A DNA stretch of 64,000 nt, taken from NCBI RefSeq assembly GCF_910591885.1, contig NW_025963549.1, forward strand, positions 3,534,001 to 3,598,000, given 5' to 3'. Positions 11,401 through 24,072 of the stretch are shown here, piece after piece. A model generated the notes under the pieces. That model was not told the origin of the DNA, did no database searches, and was given only the letters and a program-made list of their open reading frames with translations. Position 1 is the first letter of the stretch, and each line of letters opens with the position of its first letter. The DNA is from Bombus terrestris. Lineage: Eukaryota > Arthropoda > Insecta > Hymenoptera > Apidae. Position numbers and translations under genes: made by a program.

Positions 11401-13868
11401 CAACGGTTTGGCACATAGAGACATTGAAATATTCGCACCAGCCCGAGGACCCGGAAGTCTTTATCGAATTGCCTACTGACAAAAGTGTATAGTTTATCAA
11501 TAGTTTTACATAAATAGTATTATTTCCACATAGTACAGTGCAACGTGTGGTCCGAAATCGCTGACAAAATTAGGCAATAACAGGAAATATATGCAAGGCA
11601 ATATAAGGTATATGTATAGCGTGGAAATTGTAATCGATGCACGCTCGCTCCGCTCGCTCGTAAAAATCTAGTCCAACCTCACAACCGTTCCGACACGTTA
11701 GCAAATTCGAAATAAGTCTCCTCCTTATCGAATAGCGAACGCAAGAGGGATTGGTTTTAGGTTAGACTATAGATTTCGAGCGAGCGCAGGGAGCGAGGGA
11801 CGCATAAAGGTGTGTCACAAACCAACGGTTTGGCACATAGGGACATTGAAATATTCGCACCAGCCCGAGGAACCGCGAGTCTTTATCGAATTGCCTACTG
11901 ACAAAAGTTTACAGTTTAGCAATAGTTTTACATAAATAGTAATATTTCCACATAGTACAGTACAATGTGTGGTCCGAAATCGCTGACAAAATTAGGCAAT
12001 AACAGGAAATATATGCAAGGCCACATAAGGTATATGTATAGCATGGAAATTTTTATCGTAGCTGACTCGCTCCGCTTGCTCGTATAAATCTAGTCCAACC
12101 TCACAGGCGCTCCGACACGTTAGCAAATTCGAAATAAGTCGCCTCCTTATCGAATAACGAACGCAAGAGGGCTTGGTTTTAGGTTAGGCTATAGTTTTCG
12201 AGCGAGCGCAGCGAGCGAGGGACGCGTAAAGGAGTGTCACAGACTAACGGCTTGGCACATAGGGACATTGAAATATTCGCACCAGCCCGAGGAACCGCAA
12301 GTCTTTATCGAATTGCGTACTGACAAAAGTTTACAGTTTATCAATAGTTTTACATAAATAGTAAAATTTCCATATAGTACAGTGCAACGTGTTGTCCGAA
12401 ATCGCTGACAAAATTAGGCAATAACAGGAAATATATGCAAGGCAATATAAGGTATATGTATAGCATGGAAATTGTAATCGTTGCTCGCTCGCTCCGCTTG
12501 CTCGTATAAATCTAGTCCAACCTCACAACCGATCCGACACGTTAGCAAATTTGAAATAAGTCGCCTCATTATCGAATAACGAACGCAAAAGGGCTTGGTT
12601 TTAGGTTAGACTATAGTTTTCGAGCGAGCGCAGCGAGCGAGGGTCGCGTAAATGTGTGTCACAATCCAACGGTTTGGCACATAGGGAAATTCAAATATTC
12701 GCACCAGCCCGAGGAGCCGGAAGTCTTTATCGAATTGGGTACTGACGAAAGTTTACAGTTTATCAATAGGTTTACATAAATAGTAATATTTCCACATAGT
12801 ACAGTGCAACGTGTGCTCCGAAATCGCTGACAAAATTAGGCAAAGCAGGAAATATATGCAAGGCAATATAAGGTATATGGATAGCTCGGAAATTGTAATC
12901 GTTGCTCGCTCGCTCCGCTCGCTCGTAAAAATCTAGCCCAACCTCACAACCGCTCCGACACGTTAGCAAATTCGAAATAAGTCGCCTTCTTATCGAATAT
13001 CGAACGCAAGAGGGATTGGTTTTAGGTTAGGCTATAGTTTTCGAGCGCAGCGAGCGAGGGACGCGTAAAGGTGTGTCACAAACCAACGGTTTGGCACATA
13101 GAGACATTGAAATATTCGCACCAGCCCGAAGGAGCCGGAAGTCTTTATCGAACTGCGTACTGACAAAAGTTTACAGTTTACCAATAGTTTTACATAAATA
13201 GTAATATTTCCACATAGTACAGTGCAACGTGTGGTCCGAAATCGCTGACAAAATTAGGCAATAACAGGAAATATATGCAAGGCAATATAAGGTATATGTA
13301 TAGCGTGGAAATTGTAATCGATGCTCGCTCGCTCCGCTCGCTCGTATAAACCTAGTCCAACCTCACAACCGATCCGACACGTTAGCAAATTTGAAATAAG
13401 TCGCCTCCTTATCGCATAACGAACGCAAGCGGGCTTGGTTTTAGGTTAGGCTATAGTTTTCGAGCGAGCGCAGCTAGCGAGGGACGCGTAAAGGTGTGTC
13501 ACAAACCAACGGCTTGGCACATAGGGACATTGAAATATTCGCACCAGCCCGAGGAGCCGGAAGTCTTTATCGAATTGGGTACTGGCGAAAGTTTACAGTT
13601 TATCAATAGTTTTACATAAATAGTAATATTTCCACATAGTGCAGTGCAACACGTGGTCCGAAATCGCTGACAAAATTAGGCAATAACAGGAAATATATAC
13701 AAGGCAATATAAGGTACATGTATAGCTTGGAAGTTGTAATCGTTGCTCGCTCGCTCCGCTCGCTCGTAGGAATCTAGTCCAACCTCACAACCGCTCCGAC
13801 ACGTTAGCAAATTCGAAATAAGTCGCCTTCTTATCGAATAGCGAACGCAAGAGGGATTGGTTTTAGGT
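8407..13868 (+). repeat. 14-mer (5883-bp) higher-order repeat, right copy
   Basis: Starts are at 8407, 8828, 9244, 9666, 10088, 10508, 10928, 11345, 11763, 12185, 12607, 13028 and 13447, each 5883 bp after its partner. Differences concentrate in a few units. The unit at 11345 has tttgcgag, gaggtgcgcg and aagatatgtc, which its partner at 5462 lacks. The unit at 12185 has ggagtgtcacagac, and the unit at 8407 has gtgtatagtttatc. Similarity stops at 13869, where ctattttttcg and gaggaacgcg begin a different unit. Confidence 0.93.
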
Positions 13869-15123
13869 TAGGCTATTTTTTCGAGCGCAGCGAGCGAGGA
13901 ACGCGTAAAGGTGTGTCACAAACCAACGGTTTGGCACATAGGGACATTCAAATATTCGCACCAGCCCGAGGAGCCGGAAGTCTTTATCGAATTGGGTACT
14001 GACGAAAGTTTACAGTTTATCAATAGGTTTACATAAATAGTAATATTTCCACATAGTACAGTGCAACGTGTGCTCCGAAATCGCTGACAAAATTAGGCAA
14101 AGCAGGAAATATATGCAAGGCAATATAAGGTATATGGATAGCTCGGAAATTGTAATCGTTGCTCGCTCGCTCCGCTCGCTCGTAAAAATCTAGCCCAACC
14201 TCACAACCGCTCCGACACGTTAGCAAATTCGAAATAAGTCGCCTTCTTATCGAATATCGAACGCAAGAGGGATTGGTTTTAGGTTAGGCTATAGTTTTCG
14301 AGCGCAGCGAGCGAGGGACGCGTAAAGGTGTGTCACAAACCAACGGTTTGGCACATAGAGACATTGAAATATTCGCACCAGCCCGAGGAGCCGGAAGTCT
14401 TTATCGAACTGCGTACTGACAAAAGTTTACAGTTTACCAATAGTTTTACATAAATAGTAATATTTCCACATAGTACAGTGCAACGTGTGGTCCGAAATCG
14501 CTGACAAAATTAGGCAAAGCAGGAGATATATGCAAGGCAATATAAGGTATATGGATAGCTCGGAAATTGTAATCGTTGCTCGCTCGCTCCGCTCGCTCGT
14601 AAAAATCTAGTCCAACCTCACAACCGTTCAGACACGTTAGCAAATTTGAAATAAGACGCCTCCTTATCGAATAACGAACGCAAGAGGGCTTGGTTTTAGG
14701 TTAGGCTATAGTTTTCGAGCGAGCGCAGCGAGCGAGGGACGCGTAAAGGTGTGTCACAAACTAACGGCTTGGCACATAGGGACATTGAAATATTCGCACC
14801 AGTCCGAGGAACCGCAAGTCTTTATCGAATTGCGTACTGACAAAAGTTTAGAGTTTATCAATAGTTTTACATAAATAGTAATATTTCCACATAGTACAGT
14901 GCAACGTGTGGTCCGAAATCGCTGACAAAATTAGGCAATAACAGGAAATATATGCAAGGCCATATAAGGTATATGTATAGCATGGAAATTTTTATCGTAG
15001 CTGACTCGCTCCGCTCGCTCGTATAAATCTAGTCCAACCTCAAAACCGATCCGACACGTTAGCAAATTTGAAATAAGTCGCCTCCTTATTGCATAACGAA
15101 CGCAAGCGGGCTTGGTTTTAGGT
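13869..15123 (+). repeat. Satellite units 34-36
   Basis: Starts are at 13869, 14285 and 14702. From the cattcaaat word onward, the first matches the unit at 12607 (3 units back). The second has a 13028-like left part and an 8407-like right part ending in ccgttcagacacg. The third matches the left half of 7986. The unit at 13869 has a private ctattttttcg start with the ag of tatag lost. Confidence 0.8.
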
Positions 15124-15253
15124 TAGGCTATAGTTTTCGAGCGAGCGCAGCTAGCCAGGGACGCGTAAAGGTGTGTCACAAACCAACGTTAGCAAATTTG
15201 AAATAAGTCGCCTCCTTATCGAATAACGAACGCAAGATGGCTTGGTTTTAGGT
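15124..15253 (+). repeat. Truncated satellite monomer, 130 bp
   Basis: The unit starts normally, keeps arm 1 (in a variant gcagctagccagg form) and the gtgtcacaaaccaacg word, then jumps at about 15188 to ttagcaaatttgaaataag, which normally lies near +355. About 290 bp are missing, including the A/T-rich middle and arm 2. The bases acg occur at both normal flanks, so the deletion has 3-bp microhomology. It is the only large length change in the window. Confidence 0.93.
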
Positions 15254-18200
15254 TAGGCTATACTTTTCGAGCGAGCGCAGCGAGCGAGGGACGCGTAAAG
15301 GTGTGTCACAAACTAACGGCTTGGCACATAGGGACATTGAAATATTCGCAACAGCCCGAGGAACCGCAAGTCTTTATCGAATTGCGTACTGACAAAAGTT
15401 TACAGTTTATCAATAGTTTTATATAAATAGTAAAATTTCCATATAGTACAGTGCAACGTGTTGTCCGAAACCGCTGACAAAATTAGGCAATAACAGGAAA
15501 TATATGCAAGGCAATATAAGGTATATGTATAGCATGGAAATTGTAATCGTTGCTCGCTCGCTCCGCTTGCTCGTATAAATCTAGTCCAACCTCACAACCG
15601 CTCCGACACGTTAGCAAATTCGAAATAAGTCGCCTTCTTATCGAATATCAAACGCAAGAGGGATTGGTTTTAGGTTAGGCTATAGTTTTCGAGCGAGCGC
15701 AGCGAGCGAGGGACGCGTAAAGGTGTGCCACAAACCAACGGCTTGGCACATAGGGACATTGAAATATTCGCTCCAGCCCGAGGAACCGCAAGTCTTTAAC
15801 AAATTGCGTACTGACGAAAGTTTACAGTTTATCAATACCTTTACATAAATAGTAAAATTTCCATATAGTACAGTGCAACGTGTTGTCCGAAATCGCTGAC
15901 AAAATTGGGCAATAACAGGAAATATATGCAAGGCAATATAAGGTATATGTATAGCATGGAAATTGTAATCGTTGCTCGCTCGCTCCGCTTGCTCGTATAA
16001 ATCTAGTCCAACCTCACAACCGCTCCGACACGTTAGCAAATTCGAAATAAGTCGCCTTCTTATAGAATATCGAACGCAAGAGGGATTGGTTTTAGGTTAG
16101 GCTATAGTTTTCGAGCGCAGCGAGCGAGGGACGCGTAAAGGTGTGTCACAAACCAACGGTTTGGCACATAGAGACATTGAAATATTCGCACCAGCCCGAG
16201 GACCCGGAAGTCTTTATCGAACTGCGTACTGACAAAAGTTTACAGTTTACCAATAGTTTTACATAAATAGTAATATTTCCACATAGTACAGTGCAACGTG
16301 TGGTCCGAAATCGCTGACAAAATTAGGCAATAACAGGAAATATATGCAAGGCAATATAAGGTATATGTATAGCGTGGAAATTGTAATCGATGCTCGCTCG
16401 CTCCGCTCGCTCGTAAAAATCTAGTCCAACCTCACAACCGTTCCGACACGTTAGCAAATTCGAAATAAGTCGCCTCCTTATCGAATAGCGAACGCAAGAG
16501 GGATTGGTTTTAGGTTAGACTATAGATTTCGAGCGAGCGCAGGGAGCGAGGGACGCATAAAGGTGTGTCACAAACCAACGGTTTGGCACATAGGGACATT
16601 GAAATATTCGCACCAGCCCGAGGAACCGTGAGTCTTTATCGAATTGCCTACTGACAAAAGTTTACAGTTTAGCAATAGTTTTACATAAATAGTAATATTT
16701 CCACATAGTACAGTACAATGTGTGGTCCGAAATCGCTGACAAAATTAGGCAATAACAGGATATATATGCAAGGCAATATAAGGTATATGTATAGCATGGA
16801 AATTGTAATCGTTGCTCGCTCGCTCCGCTTGCTCGTATAAATCTAGTCCAACCTCACAACCGCTCCGACACGTTAGCAAATTCGAAATAAGTCGCCTCCT
16901 TATCGAATAGCGAACGCAAGAGGGATTGGTTTTAGGTTAGACTATAGATTTCGAGCGAGCGCAGGGAGCGAGGGACGCATAAAGGTGTGTCACAAACCAA
17001 CGGTTTGGCACATAGGGATATTGAAATATTCGCACCAGCCCGAGGAACCGCGAGTCTTTATCGAATTGCCTACTGACAAAAGTTTACAGTTTAGCAATAG
17101 TTTTACATAAATAGTAATATTTCCACATAGTACAGTACAATGTGTGGTCCGAAATCGCTGACAAAATTAGGCAATAACAGGAAATATATGCAAGGCCACA
17201 TAAGGTATATGTATAGCATGGAAATTTTTATCGTAGCTGACTCGCTCCGCTTGCTCGTATTAATCTGGTCCAACCTCACAACCGATCCGACACGTTAGCA
17301 AATTTGAAATAAGTCGCCTCATTATCGAATAACGAACGCAAAAGGGCTTGGTTTTAGGTTAGACTATAGTTTTCGAGCGAGCGCAGCGAGCGAGGGTCGC
17401 GTAAATGTGTGTCACAAACCAACGGTTTGGCACATAGGGAAATTCAAATATTCGCACCAGCCCGAGGAGCCGGAAGTCTTTATCGAATTGGGTACTGACG
17501 AAAGTTTACAGTTTATCAATAGGTTTACATAAATAGTAATATTTCCACATAGTACAGTGCAACGTGTGCTCCGAAATCGCTGACAAAATTAGGCAAAGCA
17601 GGAAATATATGCAAGGCAATATAAGGTATATGTATAGCATGGAAATTGTAATCGTTGCTCGCTCGCTGCGCTTGCTCGTATAAATCTAGTCCAACCTCAC
17701 AACCGTTCAGACACGTTAGCAAATTCGAAATAAGTCGCCTTCTTATCGAATATCGAACGCAAGAGGGATTGGTTTTAGGTTAGGCTATAGTTTTCGAGCG
17801 CAGCGAGCGAGGGCCGCGTAAAGGTGTGTCACAAACCAACGGTTTGGCACATAGAGACATTGAAATATTCGCACCAGCCCGAGGACCCGAAAGTCTTTAT
17901 CGAACTGCGTACTGACAAAAGTTTACAGTTTACCAATAGTTTTACATAAATAGTAATATTTCCACATAGTACAGTGCAACGTGTGGTCCGAAATCGCTGA
18001 CAAAATTAGGCAATAACAGGAAATATATGCAAGGCAATATAAGGTATATGTATAGCGTGGAAATTGTAATCGATGCTCGCTCGCTCCGTTCGCTCGTAAA
18101 AATCTAGTCCAACCTCACAACCGTTCCGACACGTTAGCAAATTCGAAATAAGTCGCCTCCTTATCGAATAGCGAACGCAAGAGGGATTGGTTTTAGGTTA

Positions 18201-18620
18201 GACTATAGATTTCGAGCGAGCGCAGGGAGCGAGGGACGCATAAAGGTGTGTCACAAACCAACGGCTTGGCACATAGGGACATTGAAATATTCGCACCAGC
18301 CCGAGGAACCGCAAGTCTTTATCAAATTGCGTACTGACGAAAGTTTACAGTTTATCAATACCTTTACATAAATAGTAAAATTTCCATATAGTACAGTGCA
18401 ACGTGTTGTCCGAAATCGCTGACAAAATTAGGCAATAACAGGAAATATATGCAAGGCAATATAAGGTATATGTATAGCATGGAAATTGTAATCGTTGCTC
18501 GCTCGCTCCGCTTGCTCGTATAAATCTAGTCCAACCTCACAACCGCTCCGACACGTTAGCAAATTCGAAATAAGTCGCCTTCTTATCGAATATCGAACGC
18601 AAGAGGGATTGGTTTTAGGT
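15254..18620 (+). repeat. Satellite units 38-45, mixed origin
   Basis: Starts are at 15254, 15676, 16098, 16516, 16938, 17360, 17781 and 18199. The first two resemble 1260-2103 (cgcaacag, aataccttta). The pairs 16098/16516 and 17781/18199 both resemble 1/419. The unit at 16938 repeats 16516. The unit at 17360 resembles 6724 (gggtcgcgtaaatg, gggaaattc). This is a local 4-unit pattern with breaks rather than a clean higher-order repeat. Confidence 0.8.
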
Positions 18621-20718
18621 TAGGCTATAGTTTTCGAGCGCAGCGAGCGAGGGACGCGTAAAGGTGTGTCACAAACTAACGGTTTGGCACATAGAGACGT
18701 TGAAATATTCGCACCAGCCCGAGGAGCCGGAAGTCTTTATCGAACTGCGTACTGACAAAAGTTTACAGTTTACCAATAGTTTTACATAAATAGTAATATT
18801 TCCACATAGTACAGTGCAACGTGTGGTCCGAAATCGCTGACAAAATTAGGCAATAACAGGAAATATATGCAAGGCAATATAAGGTATATGTATAGCGTGG
18901 AAATTGTAATCGATGCTCGCTCGCTCCGCTCGCTCGTAAAAATCTAGTCCAACCTCACAACCGTTCAGACACGTTAGCAAATTTGAAATAAGTCGCCTCC
19001 TTATCGAATAGCGAACGCAAGAGGGATTAGTTTTAGGTTAGACTATAGTTTTCGAGCAAGCGAGCGAGGGACGCGTAAAGGTGTGTCACAGACCAACGGT
19101 TTGGCACATAGAGACATTGAAATATTCGCACCAGCCCGAGGAGCCGGAAGTCTTTATCGAACTGCCTACTGACAAAAGTTTACAGTTTACCAATAGTTTT
19201 ACATAAATAGTAATATTTCCACATAGTACAGTGCAACGTGTGGTCCGAAATCGCTGACAAAATTAGGTAAAGCAGGAGATATATGCAAGGCCACATAAGG
19301 TATATGTATAGCATGGAAATTTTTATCGTAGCTGACTCGCTCCGCTTGCTCGTATAAATCTAGTCCAACCTCACAACCGCTCCGACACGTTAGCAAATTC
19401 GAAATAAATCGCCTTCTTATCGAATATCGAACGCAAGAGGGATTGGTTTTAGGTTAGGCTATAGTTTTCGAGCGAGCGCAGCGAGCGAGGGACGCGTAAA
19501 GGTGTGTCACAAACCAACGGTTTGGCACATAGGGACATTCAAATATTCGCACCAGCCCGAGGAGCCGGAAGTCTTTATCGAATTGGGTACTGACGAAAGT
19601 TTACCGTTTATCAATAGTTTTACATAAATAGTAATATTTCCACATAGTACAGTGAAACGTGTGGTCCGAAATCGCTGACAAAATTAGGCAAAGCAGGAAA
19701 TATATGCAAGGCAATATAAGGTATATGTATAGCATGGAAATTGTAATCGTTGCTCGCTCGCTCCGCTTGCTTGTATAAATCTAGTCCAACTTCACAACCG
19801 ATCCGACACGTTAGCAAATGTGAAATAAGTCGCCTCCTTATCGAATAACGAACGCAAGAGGGCTTGGTTTTAGGTTAGGCTATACTTTTCGAGCGAGCGC
19901 AGCGAGCGAGGGACGCGTAAAGGTGTGTCACAAACTAACGGCTTGGCACATAGGGACATTGAAATATTCGCATCAGCCCGAGGAACCGCAAGTCTTTATC
20001 GAATTGCGTACTGACAAAAGTTTACAGTTTATCAATAGTTTTACATAAATAGTAAAATTTCCATATAGTACAGTGCAACGTGTTGTCCGAAATCGCTGAC
20101 AAAATTAGGCAATAACAGGAAATATATGCAAGGCAATATAAGGTATATGTATAGCATGGAAATTGTAATCGTTGCTCGCTCGCTCCGCTTGCTCGTATTA
20201 ATCTAGTCCAACCTCACAACCGATCCGACATGTTAGCAAATTTGAAATAAGTCGCCTCATTATCGAATAACGAACGCAAAAGGGCTTGGTTTTAGGTTAG
20301 ACTATAGTTTTCGAGCGAGCGCAGCGAGCGAGGGTCGCGTAAATGTATGTCACAATCCAACGGTTTGGCACATAGGGAAATTCAAATATTCGCACCAGCC
20401 CGAGGAGCCGGAAGTCTTTATCGAATTGGGTACTGACGAAAGTTTACAGTTTATCAATAGGTTTACATAAATAGTAATATTTCCACATAGTACAGTGCAA
20501 CGTGTGCTCCGAAATCGCTGACAAAATTAGGCAAAGCAGGAAATATATGCAAGGCAATATAAGGTATATGGATAGCTCGGAAATTGTAATCGTTGCTCGC
20601 TCGCTCCGCTCGCTCGTAAAAATCTAGTCCAACCTCACAACCGTTCAGACACGTTAGCAAATTTGAAATAAGTCGCCTCCTTATCGAATAGCGAACGCAA
20701 GAGGGATTGGTTTTAGGT
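18621..20718 (+). repeat. Satellite units 46-50
   Basis: Starts are at 18621, 19039, 19455, 19876 and 20298. Units at 18621/19039 match 25749/26167 (offset 7128, 17 units) through the rare gggattagtttta and gagcaagcgagcgag words. Units at 19876/20298 match 6302/6724 through ctatacttttcg, gtattaatct and gggaaattc. Here the left-hand families meet those of the 7/8-mer region. Confidence 0.8.
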
Positions 20719-23700
20719 TAGACTATAGTTTTCGAGCGAGCGAGCGAGGGACGCGTAAAGGTGTGTCACAGACCAACGGTTTGGCACATAGAGACATTGA
20801 AATATTCGCACCAGCCCGAGGAGCCGGAAGTCTTTATCGAACTGCGTACTGACAAAAGTTTACAGTTTACCAATAATTTTACATAAATAGTAATATTTCC
20901 ACATAGTACAGTGCAACGTGTGGTCCGAAATCGCTGACAAAATTAGGCAAAGCAGGAGATATATGCAAGGCAATATAAGGTATATGTATAGCATGGAAAT
21001 TGTAATCGTTGCTCGCTCGCTCCGCTTGCTCGTATAAATCTAGTCCGACCTCACAACCGATCCGACACGTTAGCAAATTTGAAATAAGTCGCCTCCTTAT
21101 CGAATAACGAACGCAAGAGGGCTTGGTTTTAGGTTAGGCTATACTTTTCGAGCGAGCGCACCGAGCGAGGGACGCGTAAAGGTGTGTCACAAACTAACGG
21201 CTTGGCACATAGGGACATTGAAATATTCGCACCAGCCCGAGGAACCGCAAGTCTTTATCGAATTGCGTACTGACAAAAGTTTACAGTTTATCAATAGTTT
21301 TACATAAATAGTAAAATTTCCATATAGTACAGTGCAACGTGTGCTCCGAAATCGCTGACAAAATTAGGCAAAGCAGGAAATATATGCAAGGCAATATAAG
21401 GTATATGGATAGCTCGGAAATTGTAATCGTTGCTCGCTCTCTCCGCTCGCACGTAAAAATCTAGCCCAACCTCACAACCGCTCCGACACGTTAGCAAATT
21501 CGAAATAAGTCGCCTTCTTATCGAATATCGAACGCAAGAGGGATTGGTTTTAGGTTAGGCTATAGTTTTCGAGCGCAGCGAGCGAGGGACGCGTAAAGGT
21601 GTGTCACAAACTAACGGTTTGGCACATAGAGACGTTGAAATATTCGCACCAGCCCGAAGAGCCGGAAGTCTTTATCGAACTGCCTACTGACAAAAGTTTA
21701 CAGTTTATCAATAGTTTTACAGAAATAGTAATATTTCCACATAGTACAGTGGATCGTGAGGTCCGAAATCGCTGACAAAATTAGGCAAAGCAGGAGATAT
21801 ATGCAAGGCAATATAAGGTATATGTATCGCATGGAAATTGTAATCGTTGCTCGCTCGCTCCGCTCGCTCGTATAAAACTAGTCCAACCTCACAACCGATC
21901 CGACACGTTAGCAAATTTGAAATAAGTCGCCTCCTTATCGCATAACGAACGCAAGCGGGCTTGGTTTTAGGTTAGGCTATAGTTTTCGAGCGAGCGCAGC
22001 GGGCGAGGGACACGTAAAGGTGTGTCACAAACCAACGGCTTGGCACATAGGGACATTGAAATATTCGCACCAGCCCGAGGAGCCGGAAGTCTTTATCGAA
22101 TTGGGTACTGACGAAAGTTTACAGTTTATCAATAGTTTTACATAAATAGTAATATTTCCACATAGTACAGTGCAACACGTGGTCCGAAATCGCTGACAAA
22201 ATTAGGCAATAACAGGAAATATATGCAAGGCAATATAAGGTACATGTATAGCTTGGAAGTTGTAATCGTTGCTCGCTCGCTCCGCTCGCTCGTAAGAATC
22301 TAGTCCAACCTCACAACCGCTCCGACACGTTAGCAAATTCGAAATAAGTCGCCTTCTTATCGAATAGCGAACGCAAGAGGGATTGGTTTTAGGTTAGGCT
22401 ATAGTTTTCGAGCGCAGCGAGCGAGGGACGCGTAAAGGTGTGTCACAAACCAACGGTTTGGCACATAGAGACATTGAAATATTCGCACCAGCCCGAGGAG
22501 CCGGAAGTCTTTATCGAACTGCGTACTGACAAAAGTTTACAGTTTACCAATAGTTTTACATAAATAGTAATATTTCCACATAGTACAGTGCAACGTGTGG
22601 TCCGAAATCGCTGACAAAATTAGGCAAAGCAGGAGATATATGCAAGGCAATATAAGGTATATGTACAGCATGGAAATTGTAATCGTTGCTCGCTCGCTCC
22701 GCTTGCTCGTATAAATCTAGTCCAACCTCACAACCGATCCGACACGTTAGCAAATTTGAAATAAGTCGCCTCCTTATCGAATAACGAACGCAAGAGGGCT
22801 TGGTTTTAGGTTAGGCTATAGTTTTCGAGCGAGCGGAGCTAGCGAGGGACGCGTAAAGGTGTGTCACAAACCAACGGTTTGGCACATAGGGACATTCAAA
22901 TATTCGCACCAGCCCGAGGAGCCGGAAGTCCTTATCGAATTGCGTACTGACAAAAGTTTACAGTTTATCAATAGTTTTACATAAATAGTAATATTTCCAC
23001 ATAGTACAGTGCAACGTGTTGTCCGAAATCGCTGACAAAATTAGGCAATAACAGGAAATATATGCAAGGCAATATAAGGTATATGTATAGCATGGAAATT
23101 GTAATCGTTGCTCGCTCGCTCCGCTTGCTCGTATAAATCTAGTCCAACCTCACAACCGCTCCGACACGTTAGCAAATTCGAAATAAGTCGCCTTCTTATC
23201 GAATATCGAACGCAAGAGGGATTGGTTTTAGGTTAGGCTATAGTTTTCGAGCGCAGCGAGCGAGGGACGCGTAAAGGTGTGTCACAAACCAACGGTTTGG
23301 CACATAGAGACATTGAAATATTCGCACCAGCCCGAGGACCCGGAAGTCTTTATCGAACTGCGTACTGACAAAAGTTTACAGTTTACCAATAGTTTTACAT
23401 AAATAGTAATATTTCCACATAGTACAGTGCAACGTGTGGTCCGAAATCGCTGACAAAATTAGGTAAAGCAGGAGATATATGCAAGGCCACATAAGGTATA
23501 TGTATAGCATGGAAATTTTTATCGTAGCTGACTCGCTCCGCTTGCTCGTATAAATCTAGTCCAACCTCACAACCGCTCCGACACGTTAGCAAATTCGAAA
23601 TAAGTCGCCTTCTTATCGAATATCGAACGCAAGAGGGATTGGTTTTAGGTTAGGCTATAGTTTTCGAGCGAGCGCAGCGAGCGAGGGACGCGTAAAGGTG

Positions 23701-24072
23701 TGTCACAAACCAACGGCTTGGCACATAGGGACATTGAAATGTTCGCTCCAGCCCGAGGAACCGCAAGTCTTTATCAAATTGCGTACTGACGAAAGTTTAC
23801 AGTTTATCAATACCTTTACATAAATAGTAAAATTGCCATATAGTACAGTGCAACGTGTTGTCCGAAATCGCTGACAAAATTAGGCAATAACAGGAAATAT
23901 ATGCAAGGCAATATAAGGTATATGTATAGCATGGAAATTGTAATCGTTGCTCGCTCGCTGCGCTTGCTCGTATAAATCTAGTCCAACCTCACAACCGTTC
24001 AGACACGTTAGCAAATTTGAAATAAGTCGCCTCCTTATCGAATAGCGAACGCAAGAGGGATTGGTTTTAGGT
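20719..24072 (+). repeat. 8-mer (3354-bp) higher-order repeat unit
   Basis: Starts are at 20719, 21135, 21556, 21973, 22395, 22812, 23234 and 23651. The first four reappear 3354 bp later at 24073-25748. Markers are accaataattttac, agtccgacctc, ctctctccgctcgcacg, gagacgttg, cgcataacg and acacgtgg. The units at 22395 and 22812 are not carried into the next copy but reappear at 28681 and 29098 (offset 6286, 15 units). Confidence 0.88.

Noticed and set aside
15680..16039. Longest minus-strand frame (119 codons) as a CDS
   Set aside because: It lies wholly within satellite units 39-40 and is a frame-shifted continuation of the same recurrent frame, with no independent evidence.
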